From: JAICLL01 sp035252155
GTDB lineage: Bacteria > Planctomycetota > Planctomycetia > Pirellulales > JAICIG01
Reading direction: 5' to 3'
Assembly: GCA_035252155.1 (NCBI GenBank)
Contig: DATFDL010000339.1
Location: 1-21,168 of the forward strand
DNA length: 21,168 bases
Below are positions 1-7,953 of the stretch, piece after piece. How positions within the stretch are numbered: position 1 is the stretch's first letter; each line of letters begins with the position of its first letter. A model generated the notes under the pieces. That model was not told where the DNA came from and ran no database searches. It worked only from the letters and a program-made list of their open reading frames with translations. The translations under genes and the position numbers were made by a program.

Positions 1-162
1 CATGCCGCGGCCGCCGACGTGCAGGCGGTGGCGCGGCCCGCCTTGCGGCATCGGATCGCGGTCAACTACACTGCCCAGGCTGCCAATCTCGGCAGCGACG
101 AGTTGATCGATCGGCTGTTGGCGGCCACTCCCGCCGACCGACCGTACCAGAAGCCTGGATAA
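1..162 (+). CDS. MoxR-family AAA ATPase, C-terminal end (partial)
   Basis: Frame 1 is open from the window edge to a TAA at 160-162 and gives 53 residues. It contains D-V-Q-A-V-A-R-P-A-L-R-H-R-I-A-V-N-Y followed by a short helix (S-D-E-L-I-D-R-L-L). This is the pattern of the C-terminal lid of MoxR AAA+ ATPases, where a helix starting near an Asp leads into x-P-x-L-R-H-R-I. MoxR proteins are chaperone-like ATPases, usually encoded beside DUF58 and von Willebrand A-domain genes. The Walker motifs lie outside the window, so the family rests on the tail alone. The next gene starts 17 bp downstream on the same strand, which would allow co-transcription. Confidence 0.7.
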   Translation, partial: HAAAADVQAVARPALRHRIAVNYTAQAANLGSDELIDRLLAATPADRPYQKPG

Positions 163-179
163 AATTTGGGAGAATGCCA

Positions 180-728
180 ATGTCAATGATCGGCCGACGA
201 GAAATCTTGAAATCCAGTATCGGCGCAGGCGTCCTGGTTGCCACGCCGGCGCTGCTCGCTCAAGATGCGACGAGCGACTCCGCCAACCGCGCCGCGCCAC
301 AAGATCGTACCTCGAAACAAGGAGCAACCGTGGAAAGTGGTCCCAAAGTTACGACATTTCTGATGTTCGAGGGCAAGGCCGAAGAGGCGATGAACTTTTA
401 TGTCTCGCTCTTCGAAAACTCGAAGATCGTCGAACTGAAGCGGTATGGCCCGAATGAAATGGGCAAAGAGGGTTCGGTGTTCCTGGCGGTGTTTTCGTTG
501 AACGGCCAGACCTTCAAGTGCATCGACAGCCCCGTCAAGCACGGTTTCACGTTCACGCCCGCCATCTCGCTCTATGTCTCGTGCCCGGACGAAGCGAAGA
601 TCACGCGATACTTCGAGGCGCTCTCGGCCGACGGGCAGGTGCTGATGCCGCTGGCCGAGTACCCGTTCAGCAAGAAGTTCGCGTGGGTCAACGATCGGTT
701 CGGCGTTTCGTGGCAGTTGAGCGTGTAA
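180..728 (+). CDS. PhnB-like VOC (glyoxalase-fold) protein with Tat-like leader
   Basis: From the ATG at 180 this encodes 182 residues. The C-terminal ~130 residues match the PhnB/'3-demethylubiquinone-9 3-methyltransferase' branch of the VOC superfamily: T-T-F-L-M-F-E-G-K-A-E-E-A-M-N-F-Y near the start, a central A-I-S-L-Y-V strand and the closing D-R-F-G-V-S-W-Q. Members are small dimeric beta-alpha-beta-beta-beta proteins, often with no proven substrate. The N-terminus has R-R-E-I-L-K followed by a hydrophobic stretch, like a twin-arginine signal. I chose ATG 180 because GGGAG at 168-172 lies 7 nt upstream; ATG 174 is too close to that site. A second in-frame start, GTG 330, has AAGGAG at 319-324 and would yield a leaderless 133-residue protein of ordinary family length. 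Confidence 0.85.
   Translation: MSMIGRREILKSSIGAGVLVATPALLAQDATSDSANRAAPQDRTSKQGATVESGPKVTTFLMFEGKAEEAMNFYVSLFENSKIVELKRYGPNEMGKEGSVFLAVFSLNGQTFKCIDSPVKHGFTFTPAISLYVSCPDEAKITRYFEALSADGQVLMPLAEYPFSKKFAWVNDRFGVSWQLSV
319..332 (+). promoter_or_regulatory. Internal Shine-Dalgarno and GTG start within the VOC gene
   Basis: AAGGAG at 319-324 is followed by a 5-nt spacer and an in-frame GTG at 330-332. Translation from here begins V-E-S-G-P-K-V-T-T-F, exactly where the conserved VOC domain begins. It is a better ribosome-binding site than the one serving the upstream start. Whether it is used is inference. Confidence 0.45.
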
Positions 729-764
729 GGGAGTCATTCTTCGTTCTGGGACATCGCGGCGCCC

Positions 765-820
765 GTAGGATGGCCGTCAGGCCGTCTAACCAACGGCGAC
801 GGCCTGGAAGGCCATCCTAC
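765..820. repeat. Dispersed hairpin repeat between convergent genes
   Basis: Two-part inverted repeat. GTAGGATGGCC (765-775) pairs with GGCCATCCTAC (810-820), and CAGGCCGTC (778-786) with GACGGCCTG (798-806). A small internal loop separates the stems and the terminal loop is 11 nt. Twenty nucleotides of it (798-817) recur exactly in inverted orientation at 9853-9872, so it belongs to a dispersed family. It lies between the ends of the VOC gene (728) and rtcA (839). It could act as a two-way terminator, but there is no U-tract. Confidence 0.8.
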
Positions 821-838
821 AAACCATTTGCCGCGACA

Positions 839-1861
839 CTACCTGGGATCTACCGTCATGCGCCAGCTACCGTCCGGCTCGGGTTGCGCGACGATCGACA
901 CATCGAGAAACCGGCGGAGCACTTCGCAGTTGGTTGTAAAGTGGCTCGAAGGCGGCAGCGTGACGAATTCGCCGCCGCCCGCCAACGCCAGCGGCAGCAG
1001 AAGCTGATCGGCCAAATGCTCGCCGACGGGCACGCCGGAGGCCAGCCAGCGCTGGGCCTCGGCGGCGGCTTCGCCGGCCACAACTTCGGCCCGCATGCCG
1101 CGGCGGCCAAAGCCGGTGAAAACCTCGGTGACGTGCTCGCACTCGACGTCGATCGTCACCAGGTTGCCCGGCCCAAAGTTGCCTTCGTAGCGCCGCGTCT
1201 CCAGACAGTTGCCGGGCCAATCGAGCGCGGCCGCCACGGTGGCCAACTCGCGCTCGGCAATATGATCGGGCAGGTTGGCGATCACCGCCTGACAACTACG
1301 CCGCATGATCGCGCCGCGCTCGACGATCGCCACGGGCTTCAGCCGAGCGGCTGGCTCGATCTTGGCCTGCAACCGTCCGCCGCCCACCGGATAAAAACCC
1401 GGCCGCTCAAGAGTCAGCGTCACCCACGGCCCCAGCCGGTTCAAAATCGGCAGAAAGGCCCGCTCCAAAAAATCAACCGGCGGAGCGAACGGGTTGTGCG
1501 TGCCGCCGATCAGTTCCAGGGTCGAACGTCCGCCCGCCAGCATCAGCGGCGGCAGCACCGTTTGCAGCACCAAGGTGGTGCTACCCGCCGAACCGACATC
1601 GAACCGATAATCGCCCGGCAGCGTTCGCCGCGGCTGAAAGGTGATTTGCTGCGAGCCGACCTGATCGCCCGACACCGCCGCGTCGCTAATTTGAGCCGCC
1701 GCCAGCACCGCCGTCAGGTGCTGCCGGCGAAGTCCGGGCTTGTCGCGCTTCGCGCGGATTTTTTCGATGCGGATCGGCGTGCCGGTAACGATCGCCAGGG
1801 CCAGCGACGTCCGCAGGATCTGCCCGCCGCCCTCGCCTTGAGAACCATCAATGGTTAGCAT
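839..1861 (-). CDS. rtcA: RNA 3'-terminal phosphate cyclase
   Basis: 340 residues, against 338 in E. coli RtcA. The enzyme uses ATP to convert an RNA 3'-phosphate to a 2',3'-cyclic phosphate through a covalent enzyme-AMP intermediate. The N-terminus has the family signature I-D-G-S-Q-G-E-G-G-G-Q-I-L-R-T-S-L. A central D-V-G-S-A-G-S-T-T-L-V-L-Q-T motif and G-E-H-L-A-D-Q-L-L-L-P-L-A-L also fit. His307 in S-S-H-F-T-T-N corresponds to the adenylated histidine (His309 in E. coli). The start ATG is divergent from the membrane-protein gene, with 45 bp between them, so their promoters must be compact or overlapping. No rtcB, rtcR or archease gene is next to it here. Confidence 0.95.
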   Translation of the reverse strand: MLTIDGSQGEGGGQILRTSLALAIVTGTPIRIEKIRAKRDKPGLRRQHLTAVLAAAQISDAAVSGDQVGSQQITFQPRRTLPGDYRFDVGSAGSTTLVLQTVLPPLMLAGGRSTLELIGGTHNPFAPPVDFLERAFLPILNRLGPWVTLTLERPGFYPVGGGRLQAKIEPAARLKPVAIVERGAIMRRSCQAVIANLPDHIAERELATVAAALDWPGNCLETRRYEGNFGPGNLVTIDVECEHVTEVFTGFGRRGMRAEVVAGEAAAEAQRWLASGVPVGEHLADQLLLPLALAGGGEFVTLPPSSHFTTNCEVLRRFLDVSIVAQPEPDGSWRMTVDPR

Positions 1862-1906
1862 GCACTTTCATCCAAATCCGCATCGCTTACCGATCAGCCG
1901 GCCATT

Positions 1907-2314
1907 ATGCCTGAAGTTCCAACACCTCAAGACAGCCGCCGGTCGAATTTGGTTCGGGATGACAATCCATACAAACCGACAACAGCGGCTGCGGCGGAGG
2001 GGGACGCCACAAGCGTTGACGGGATGCGCGACCGCACTCCTTTCGCGTTTCAGGCCGTCCGCTTCTCACTTTACGCGCCAGTGTTGCTGAGCGCCGCGAA
2101 TCTTATCGTGCGGGAATCGCTCGGCGTCAATCATCCGGGCACGAAAGGGTTCGCGATTCTCTGCCTTATCGCGATCGTGGCCGCGTTTTTCCTGGGAATC
2201 GTGGGAATGGTCGGAAGCTTAAAGCGTGCGGCTTTTTGGTCGGCCTTCCTCGGACTGTTCGGGATGTTGCTCAACGGGATCATCCTCGCCGCGGCTGCTC
2301 GCTTGTGGACTTAA
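1907..2314 (+). CDS. Small membrane protein, unknown function
   Basis: 135 residues. The first ~45 are polar, proline- and charge-rich and probably cytoplasmic. They are followed by a weakly hydrophobic segment (about 53-68) and two clear membrane helices (about 82-105 and 110-132), with L-K-R-A between the last two as a positive-inside loop. The C-terminus ends A-A-R-L-W-T. I recognise no family; short planctomycete proteins of this layout are common and uncharacterised. No strong ribosome-binding site precedes ATG 1907. An ORF in another frame starting at 1851 has no membrane or domain features and is not preferred. Confidence 0.6.
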   Translation: MPEVPTPQDSRRSNLVRDDNPYKPTTAAAAEGDATSVDGMRDRTPFAFQAVRFSLYAPVLLSAANLIVRESLGVNHPGTKGFAILCLIAIVAAFFLGIVGMVGSLKRAAFWSAFLGLFGMLLNGIILAAAARLWT

Positions 2315-2463
2315 TCCACCGACGCTCTTTCAGCGAGAAGCGTAAGAATGTCATCAGTCTGTGCCTCGTTTGCGGCGTCGGTTGATGGTTGCAACGATTC
2401 GATGAGCGCCGGGGCATCGCTAAGGCTCTGACCCAGCCACCAACCGGACTGAGGAATTCGACA

Positions 2464-2484
2464 ACTCCGCACTCCGCACTCCGC
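2464..2484. repeat. Short 7-bp tandem repeat
   Basis: ACTCCGC occurs three times in perfect tandem (2464-2470, 2471-2477, 2478-2484), then degenerates. It sits in the 229-bp gap between the small membrane-protein gene and ppk1, about 60 bp upstream of the ppk1 start. I see nothing else recognisable in that gap. Confidence 0.85.
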
Positions 2485-2543
2485 ACCGCCCCCATCTCAT
2501 TTTATGCCTTTTTCCTCCCCCGATTCCGGCCTAAACTTCAGAT

Positions 2544-4712
2544 ATGCCTGAACAGACTTTTTTAGCCGAACATTTCATCAACCGCGAGTTGAGCTGGCTG
2601 GAGTTCAACGCGCGGGTGCTGGAAGAAGCCGTTGATGAATCGAACCCGCTGTTGGAACGCGTCAAGTTCCTCAGCATCTTCAGTTCGAATCTCGACGAGT
2701 TTTTCATGGTCCGCGTGGCCGGTCTGCGTGAACAGGCCTTTGGCGACGGCGCCCCAGAGGATTATTCGCCCGACGGCCTGCGGCCGCTGGTGCAGTTGCA
2801 GCGGATCGCCGCCCGAACCAAAGAGCTGGTGGCCGCTCAATACCGCTGCTGGAACGAATCGGTCGTTCCGCAATTGGCCGAACAGCGCATCCGGCTACTC
2901 AAGCACGATGAACTTTCGGCCGAGCAACGGACCTCGCTCGATCGTTTTTTTCTGGAACGGGCGTTTCCCATTCTCACGCCGATGGCAGTCGATCCGGCGC
3001 ACCCCAGCCCGCGTTATCATAACCGCGGGCTCTACCTGGCCGCGATGCTCGAACGCGAACATGGCCTGGGCCCCAAGCACCTGTTCGCCGTGGTGCAGTT
3101 GCCGCAGGTGCTGCCGCGACTGGTGCCGCTCGCCCAGGGTGAAGAGCTGCAGTTCATCCTGCTCGAAGACGCCGTCTCGGCCCGCTTGCCGGAGCTGTTT
3201 GGCGGGTTCGACGTGCATTTCAGCACCACCTTCCGCATCACGCGCGACAGCGACATCGAGCTGCTCGAACAAGAGTCGGACGACATGCTGCGGCTGATCG
3301 AAGACCGGCTCAAGGCGCGGCAACGCGGGCAGGCCGTGCGGCTCGAAGTGGCCGCCAGTGGCAACGAAGAGCTGATCCGCATGATCGTCGATCCCGAAGA
3401 GCTGCAAGAAGGCGACGACAGCTCGGATTCGTACAGCGAGATCTATCGCATTCCCGGCCCACTCGACCTGACGGCCATGATGGACCTGCTGCGCGTGCCC
3501 GGCCGCGAGCATCTGCGCGATCCGCCGTTCACGCCGCGGCTGCCGCGGGGCCGGCGGTCGCGCGGCGGCGACGACATCTTCGCCAACATCCGCCGCAACG
3601 ACATCTTGCTGCACCATCCGTTCGAATCGTTCGATCCGGTGGTCGAGTTCGTCAGCCGGGCGGCCAAAGACCCCAACGTGCTGGCCATCAAGCAGACGCT
3701 CTACCGCACCAGCGGCGACTCGCCGGTGACGCGGGCCCTGATGCAGGCCGCCGAGAACGGCAAGCACGTCACCGCCCTGGTCGAGCTGAAAGCCCGCTTC
3801 GACGAAGCCGCCAACGTGAGCTGGGCTCGCCAGCTCGAACGCTCGGGCGTTCACGTCGTGTTCGGCTTTTTGGATCTGAAGACCCATTGCAAGCTCTCGC
3901 TGGTAGTCCGGCAAGAGGCGGGCGTCGTGCGCCGCTACGTTCACCTTTCGAGCGGCAACTACAATCCCACGACCGCGCTGGTCTACACCGACCTGGGCCT
4001 CTTCACCGCCAACGAGGACATCGCCGCCGACGCTTCGGCCCTGTTCAACCTGCTGACCGGCTATTCGCAGGGTCACGTCTGGCGCAAGCTGGTGGTGGCC
4101 CCGGCCGACTTGCAGCGCCGCACCATCGAGCTGATCGACGAACAGGCCCAACGGGCGGCGGCGGGGCGGCCCTCGCGGATCTTCGCCAAGATTAACTCGG
4201 TGGTCGATTATCGCGTTATCGAGGCGCTCTACCGGGCCAGCCAGGCGGGCGTGCCGATCCAACTGATGTGCCGCGGCATCTGCTGTCTGCGGCCGGGGCT
4301 GCCCGGCATCTCCGAGACGATCGAAGTGCGAACCATCGTCGATCGGTTTTTGGAGCACAGCCGCATCTTTGTGTTCGGCCCCGACGAAGACGCGCAGGTT
4401 TTTCTGGCCAGCTCCGACTGGATGCCGCGCAATTTTTACCGGCGGGTCGAGGCGATGTTTCCCATCGAAACGCCCGAGCTAAAGCAGCGGATCTTAAAGG
4501 AGATCGTGCCGGGCTATTGGCGCGACAACGTCAAGTCGCGCGTGCTGCGTCCCGACGGCAGCCACTACCGCCTGCAACCGGCCGACGGCGAGCCGCGCTA
4601 CCGCGTGCAAGAGGAGCTGCTCAGCCTGCGGCCCGAGCTCGTGGTAGGCGACAGCGATTTCAGCGGCAACGGCTCGCTCGTGCCCGGCGAGGCGGCGCTG
4701 CCCCGCGTGTAA
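2544..4712 (+). CDS. ppk1: Polyphosphate kinase 1
   Basis: 722 residues, close to the usual ~690-720. PPK1 reversibly polymerises the gamma-phosphate of ATP into inorganic polyphosphate. The N-domain signature is textbook: F-I-N-R-E-L-S-W-L-E-F-N-x-R-V-L-x-E-A, then S-I-F-S-S-N-L-D-E-F-F-M-V-R-V-A-G-L. The catalytic phospholipase-D-like domains carry His448 (T-H-C-K-L) and His467 (Y-V-H-L-S-S-G-N-Y-N). Their 19-residue spacing equals that of His435 and His454 in E. coli, the autophosphorylated and assisting histidines. No ppx or other phosphate gene is adjacent. There is no clear Shine-Dalgarno before ATG 2544; TAAACT at 2532-2537 ends only 6 nt before it, so a leaderless transcript is conceivable. 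Confidence 0.97.
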   Translation: MPEQTFLAEHFINRELSWLEFNARVLEEAVDESNPLLERVKFLSIFSSNLDEFFMVRVAGLREQAFGDGAPEDYSPDGLRPLVQLQRIAARTKELVAAQYRCWNESVVPQLAEQRIRLLKHDELSAEQRTSLDRFFLERAFPILTPMAVDPAHPSPRYHNRGLYLAAMLEREHGLGPKHLFAVVQLPQVLPRLVPLAQGEELQFILLEDAVSARLPELFGGFDVHFSTTFRITRDSDIELLEQESDDMLRLIEDRLKARQRGQAVRLEVAASGNEELIRMIVDPEELQEGDDSSDSYSEIYRIPGPLDLTAMMDLLRVPGREHLRDPPFTPRLPRGRRSRGGDDIFANIRRNDILLHHPFESFDPVVEFVSRAAKDPNVLAIKQTLYRTSGDSPVTRALMQAAENGKHVTALVELKARFDEAANVSWARQLERSGVHVVFGFLDLKTHCKLSLVVRQEAGVVRRYVHLSSGNYNPTTALVYTDLGLFTANEDIAADASALFNLLTGYSQGHVWRKLVVAPADLQRRTIELIDEQAQRAAAGRPSRIFAKINSVVDYRVIEALYRASQAGVPIQLMCRGICCLRPGLPGISETIEVRTIVDRFLEHSRIFVFGPDEDAQVFLASSDWMPRNFYRRVEAMFPIETPELKQRILKEIVPGYWRDNVKSRVLRPDGSHYRLQPADGEPRYRVQEELLSLRPELVVGDSDFSGNGSLVPGEAALPRV

Positions 4713-4787
4713 ATTGCGGGACCAAAGGCTGCGTAAACTTTATTATGCATAAGAACAGAAGCAAACTGCATCTAGCCACTGAAACAG

Positions 4788-6098
4788 ATGTCAGGCGACC
4801 CCAGCGGACTCGCAGCCCGTCAGCGGATCGAGGCGATCATCCGCAGTCTTGAAGAAAGTGGCGGTCGGGCTGCGCCAGTCGAGGAATCAACCGCCCTGGC
4901 CATGTCCCAGCCGCGTGTCGTGAGCGATCTCGTCATCGCCGTCATGCGCCGGTTCCCCGAGGGCGGCACCTTCCTAGACGCGGCCCTTAGCTATTTACCG
5001 CCGGAAAAATGGCCGTTGCTGGTCGAAGTAGCCCTGGAGGCCCTTGAAAGCCCTACTGCTACCAATATCGGCGCAGCGGAATCGGTGATCTGCTACGCCA
5101 GCTTCCAGTGCCCATCGGCGCTGCATGCTCATCTTAACCGCATCTTCCGCATCAGACCGAACGCAGGCACCTACTTTGAGCCTTACCCTTGGCGAGAATC
5201 TGGCGACCGGCATCTCGCCTATTTGCAGGGCATAATGGAAGATCCAAATAGGGCAACCGAGGAGTGCCGACGAGCCTGGGCCGCATTGTGCCAAACCAGG
5301 ACGAGCCGAGCGATTGAAGTTGCTGTATCACAGGCGAATACTGTTAAACCACCAGATGGATCGGTGGAACAATGGCTGGAGGTGGAGTTACACGTCGTCG
5401 GATTTCATCGAGAGGGGAGTTCGCTAGGGCGACTTTGCCCGCACGTTCTTTACCATATTCAGTTCGATGAGAGATTTTTTGAGCGGCTATCCCGCCCGCC
5501 TTGGCTTGCGTGGGTCCATCCGACATGGCGGCTTCCAGGGCGGGCAAACAGCGCCTCATTCGGCGGCGTTAGCCAAGCCAAGTGCTCGGTGTGCGGTAGT
5601 AGCTTGCACCGATTGCTGATACTCGACCCAGTCCCATCGGGCGTTGGAATCACGCGGCTAAGAAAGGTGGAACTTGCTACGTGTCTATCGTGCTTGGGAT
5701 GGGAAGTTCCGCGGTTGTTCTATCGGCACGATGCAAGCGGCACTCCGCGGAACGTGAATTACGACGGTCCGCTCGTAAGACCGGAATTTCCGGTTGGCCC
5801 TCTACGCGAAGCAGTAGTCGGCCTAGCTGAAACTCCACCGCGCTGGTACTGGCAGGATTGGGGGTGCAGCAATAGTCGGGAGAACCTAAACAGAGTCGGC
5901 GGCGAACCTTGCTGGATACAGAATCCAGAGTATCCGAGATGTCCGTCATGCGCAGACATAATGCCGTACCTGTTTCAATTGGATTCCGACCTTCCTACAG
6001 CCGATGGTGGCGAATGGCTTTGGGGCAGCGGCGGAATCCTTTATGGTTTTTGGTGCGATGGATGCCAAATAAGCGGTTTTCTTTGGCAATGTACTTGA
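4788..6098 (+). CDS. Double zinc-ribbon protein with YwqG/DUF1963-like C-terminus
   Basis: 436 residues, no signal peptide or membrane segment. Residues ~1-180 look alpha-helical. Four CxxC knuckles follow: Cys266/269 with Cys299/302, and Cys385/388 with Cys423/426, most simply two zinc ribbons. The C-terminal stretch has R-V-G-G-E-P-x-W-I-Q-N-P, C-P-x-C, L-F-Q-L-D-S-D and a final F-L-W-Q. This resembles the end of YwqG/DUF1963-type proteins, whose function is unknown. The assignment is from memory of the pattern, so moderate. The gene appears more AT-rich than ppk1, and it sits beside a nuclease remnant, which may mean acquisition. The start at 4788 has no convincing ribosome-binding site; Met39 is an alternative. 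Confidence 0.65.
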   Translation: MSGDPSGLAARQRIEAIIRSLEESGGRAAPVEESTALAMSQPRVVSDLVIAVMRRFPEGGTFLDAALSYLPPEKWPLLVEVALEALESPTATNIGAAESVICYASFQCPSALHAHLNRIFRIRPNAGTYFEPYPWRESGDRHLAYLQGIMEDPNRATEECRRAWAALCQTRTSRAIEVAVSQANTVKPPDGSVEQWLEVELHVVGFHREGSSLGRLCPHVLYHIQFDERFFERLSRPPWLAWVHPTWRLPGRANSASFGGVSQAKCSVCGSSLHRLLILDPVPSGVGITRLRKVELATCLSCLGWEVPRLFYRHDASGTPRNVNYDGPLVRPEFPVGPLREAVVGLAETPPRWYWQDWGCSNSRENLNRVGGEPCWIQNPEYPRCPSCADIMPYLFQLDSDLPTADGGEWLWGSGGILYGFWCDGCQISGFLWQCT

Positions 6099-6218
6099 AG
6101 CATACAAAAGGGGCACCCTGGCTTCCCAGGTCGCTACCGCATCCGGGACCGCAGTCAGTTCAACTCCCCGCGAGATTCGCATTTGATTTGTTCGATGCAG
6201 CGGACGTTCACTCGCCCG

Positions 6219-6509
6219 TTACGAACTTTTCGTCAGCCGGGACTTTAGCTCAGCCCGAAGCCGGCTTGCGATACGCTCAAGCTCGGGCAGGGGCAATGCT
6301 TGCAATTCCTCATCGGACATAACGTCTTGACCCAGCATTTCCTGCAGGTTTCGAACGTCGTCGCGCCGCGCCTCGGCTCGCCCCTTCTCGATCCCTTCGT
6401 CAAGTTTCTCAGCGAGGGCTGTATAAATATCGCGTTGCAATTTCAGGTGCGATTCGTACCGTTCTCGGTCGCGTTCACTTTGCGAGATCATAATCGACCT
6501 TTGGATCAA
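6219..6509 (-). pseudogene. Remnant of an Rpn/YhgA-type PD-(D/E)XK nuclease (C-terminal tail)
   Basis: An open frame of 96 codons beginning with TTG, or about 90 from ATG 6491. It encodes a highly charged helix: S-E-R-D-R-E-R-Y-E-S, then A-L-A-E-K-L-D-E-G-I-E-K-G-R-A-E-A, and D-E-E-L-Q-A-L-P-L-P-E-L. Rpn-family (recombination-promoting nuclease, YhgA-like, PF04754-type) proteins typically end in such an E-K-G-R-A-E-rich tail and an E-E-L-Q-A-L-P-L motif. The ~200-residue catalytic domain is missing; upstream lies only a 52-bp gap to the stop of the amidohydrolase gene. The likeliest reading is a decayed fragment. It could instead be an independently translated short tail. Confidence 0.6.
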
Positions 6510-6561
6510 CTCGAATCTTCATGCGAGAAGCGATACTGGGTCGCGGAATGGCGACGGAGCG

Positions 6562-7845
6562 TTACACGCCAAAAACTGTTTCCACATTTCCGCGCAGCAC
6601 CTGGCGGCCGAGATCGTAGGCGCGTTCCTCGCTCCAGCCGCGGTCGATGACGAACCGCTCGGCCAAAATCTTGGCCAAAATGTGCTTGTACATGGCAAAC
6701 TTGGACAGGGCGAACTCCAGCTTGTACATGTCGCTGTAATAGCCGATCTGCTTGGTGCGCGGCACGGCTTCGAGTCGGGCGGCGGCGTCGTGCTCGATGA
6801 AGGTCGGCGTGTTCGAGTACCACCAATGCCCGTGCGTCACTATGTTCGGAAAAATCCAACTGTAGCTGGCCAGCTCTTGATTGGTGACGCTGGCCAACAC
6901 GGAAATCGGAAAGACCACCTGTGGAAAGGCGTTGAACAGCTCGCGGTATTGAATCAGCGAGACGCGGCTGTCATAGAGGTCCTGGCCTTGGTAGACGCCG
7001 GCGGCATAGACGGCCCGATTGACGCCGATCATCAAGTCGAACGGCAGCCGCGTCTCGGCGCAAAATTCGGCCAACGTCCAAAACACGAAGTTGGCCAGTT
7101 CTCGGCGGCGCTCGAGGGCCGTGTTTTCACCACCCGACAACACCGCGGCTAGCGCCGCCTGGCCCGCGGCCCGCTCGACGCGCACGGGCGCAAAGTCGGG
7201 CGGCAGCGAAATGGCGCAGGCCCGCGCCCCGCGCCGCGTAAACCGATCGAACAATCGGCCCAGAGCCTGCCGCAACGTCGATACATCGTGGACCGCCACG
7301 CCCGAAGATTTTTGCAGCCGCTCTTGCACCTGCGGCCGGGCAAAATGAAACACCAGGTCATCGGTCCGCAGGCAAGGTATGTAGAGCCGCGTATCAAAGC
7401 CTTCCAGCGGGTCGTCAAAATCGTTGGTCAAAAAGACGGCTTGCAGCTTGCTCTGCTTGAGCACCTGGGCGGCCCAATCGGGCTGGCTCATCTTGGCCGC
7501 CGCCGCGTCGTACAGCCCCTCCCAGTTGGCGACGGTCAGCCGCTCGTGGCCGAAGCCGAACAGCTCGCGGGCCATTTCCATCAGCCAACTGTATTGAATG
7601 GTATTGTCGAGCGGGCCGAGCGCCTCAACCAGCCGCCGAACCTTTTCCTTGGGATCGAGTCCCGGCTGTTCGATCCGCTGCTTGGGCAGGCCGGCCGAAT
7701 GGGCCAGCTCGGTGTAATAGTGATAGCCCAGCACGTCGGCCAGCGTAGTCGAGGCCGGCGCGTGCGGGTTGATATGGGTGTGCGGATCGATCAGCACGAG
7801 CGCGTCGAGCTGGTCGAACAGGCGTTGTCGTAAGGCTTGCGACAT
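6562..7845 (-). CDS. Amidohydrolase related to uronate isomerase (UxaC-like)
   Basis: 427 residues. Asp20-x-His22-x-His24 in the N-terminal I-D-P-H-T-H is the first metal-binding strand of the amidohydrolase fold and resembles the D-x-H-x-H start of UxaC. Further UxaC-like features are H-G-H-W-W-Y-S-N in the second half and a C-terminal helical region (S-D-M-Y-K-L-E-F-A ... R-G-N-V-E-T-V-F). UxaC isomerises glucuronate and galacturonate to ketouronates. This protein is shorter than E. coli UxaC (470 residues) and diverged, so the substrate is uncertain. The gene is preceded by a hairpin (7861-7945) that separates it from the ABC pair on the same strand, so it probably has its own promoter. 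No clear ribosome-binding site is visible. Confidence 0.75.
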   Translation of the reverse strand: MSQALRQRLFDQLDALVLIDPHTHINPHAPASTTLADVLGYHYYTELAHSAGLPKQRIEQPGLDPKEKVRRLVEALGPLDNTIQYSWLMEMARELFGFGHERLTVANWEGLYDAAAAKMSQPDWAAQVLKQSKLQAVFLTNDFDDPLEGFDTRLYIPCLRTDDLVFHFARPQVQERLQKSSGVAVHDVSTLRQALGRLFDRFTRRGARACAISLPPDFAPVRVERAAGQAALAAVLSGGENTALERRRELANFVFWTLAEFCAETRLPFDLMIGVNRAVYAAGVYQGQDLYDSRVSLIQYRELFNAFPQVVFPISVLASVTNQELASYSWIFPNIVTHGHWWYSNTPTFIEHDAAARLEAVPRTKQIGYYSDMYKLEFALSKFAMYKHILAKILAERFVIDRGWSEERAYDLGRQVLRGNVETVFGV

Positions 7846-7860
7846 AATCAGGTCAGCGAA

Positions 7861-7945
7861 CGAAAAATAACTTCGGCAATTTTTGTCGGCCCCTCACCTG
7901 ACCTCTCCCGGAGGGAGAGGAATAATACGACGAAGTTATTTTTCG
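7861..7945. terminator. Nested inverted repeat, probable terminator-like hairpin
   Basis: CGAAAAATAACTTCG (7861-7875) pairs perfectly with CGAAGTTATTTTTCG (7931-7945). A second palindrome lies inside, CCTCTCCC (7902-7909) with GGGAGAGG (7913-7920), preceded by CCCTCACCTGA. The inner part resembles a GC-rich hairpin repeat found widely in bacterial genomes (recalled, not searched). It lies just after the permease stop (7954) and before the start of the amidohydrolase gene (7845). It could end the ABC transcript or fold in the amidohydrolase leader. Confidence 0.65.
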
Positions 7946-7953
7946 TCCGCTTT

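Noticed and set aside
518..1858. Long plus-strand open frame of 446 codons opposite rtcA
   Set aside because: It overlaps the end of the VOC gene and lies antisense to rtcA. The translation is rich in R, H and Q with no domain pattern, a typical shadow frame in GC-rich DNA.
2895..4358. Minus-strand open frame of 487 codons inside ppk1
   Set aside because: It is fully antisense to a textbook ppk1 and the product has no recognisable features.
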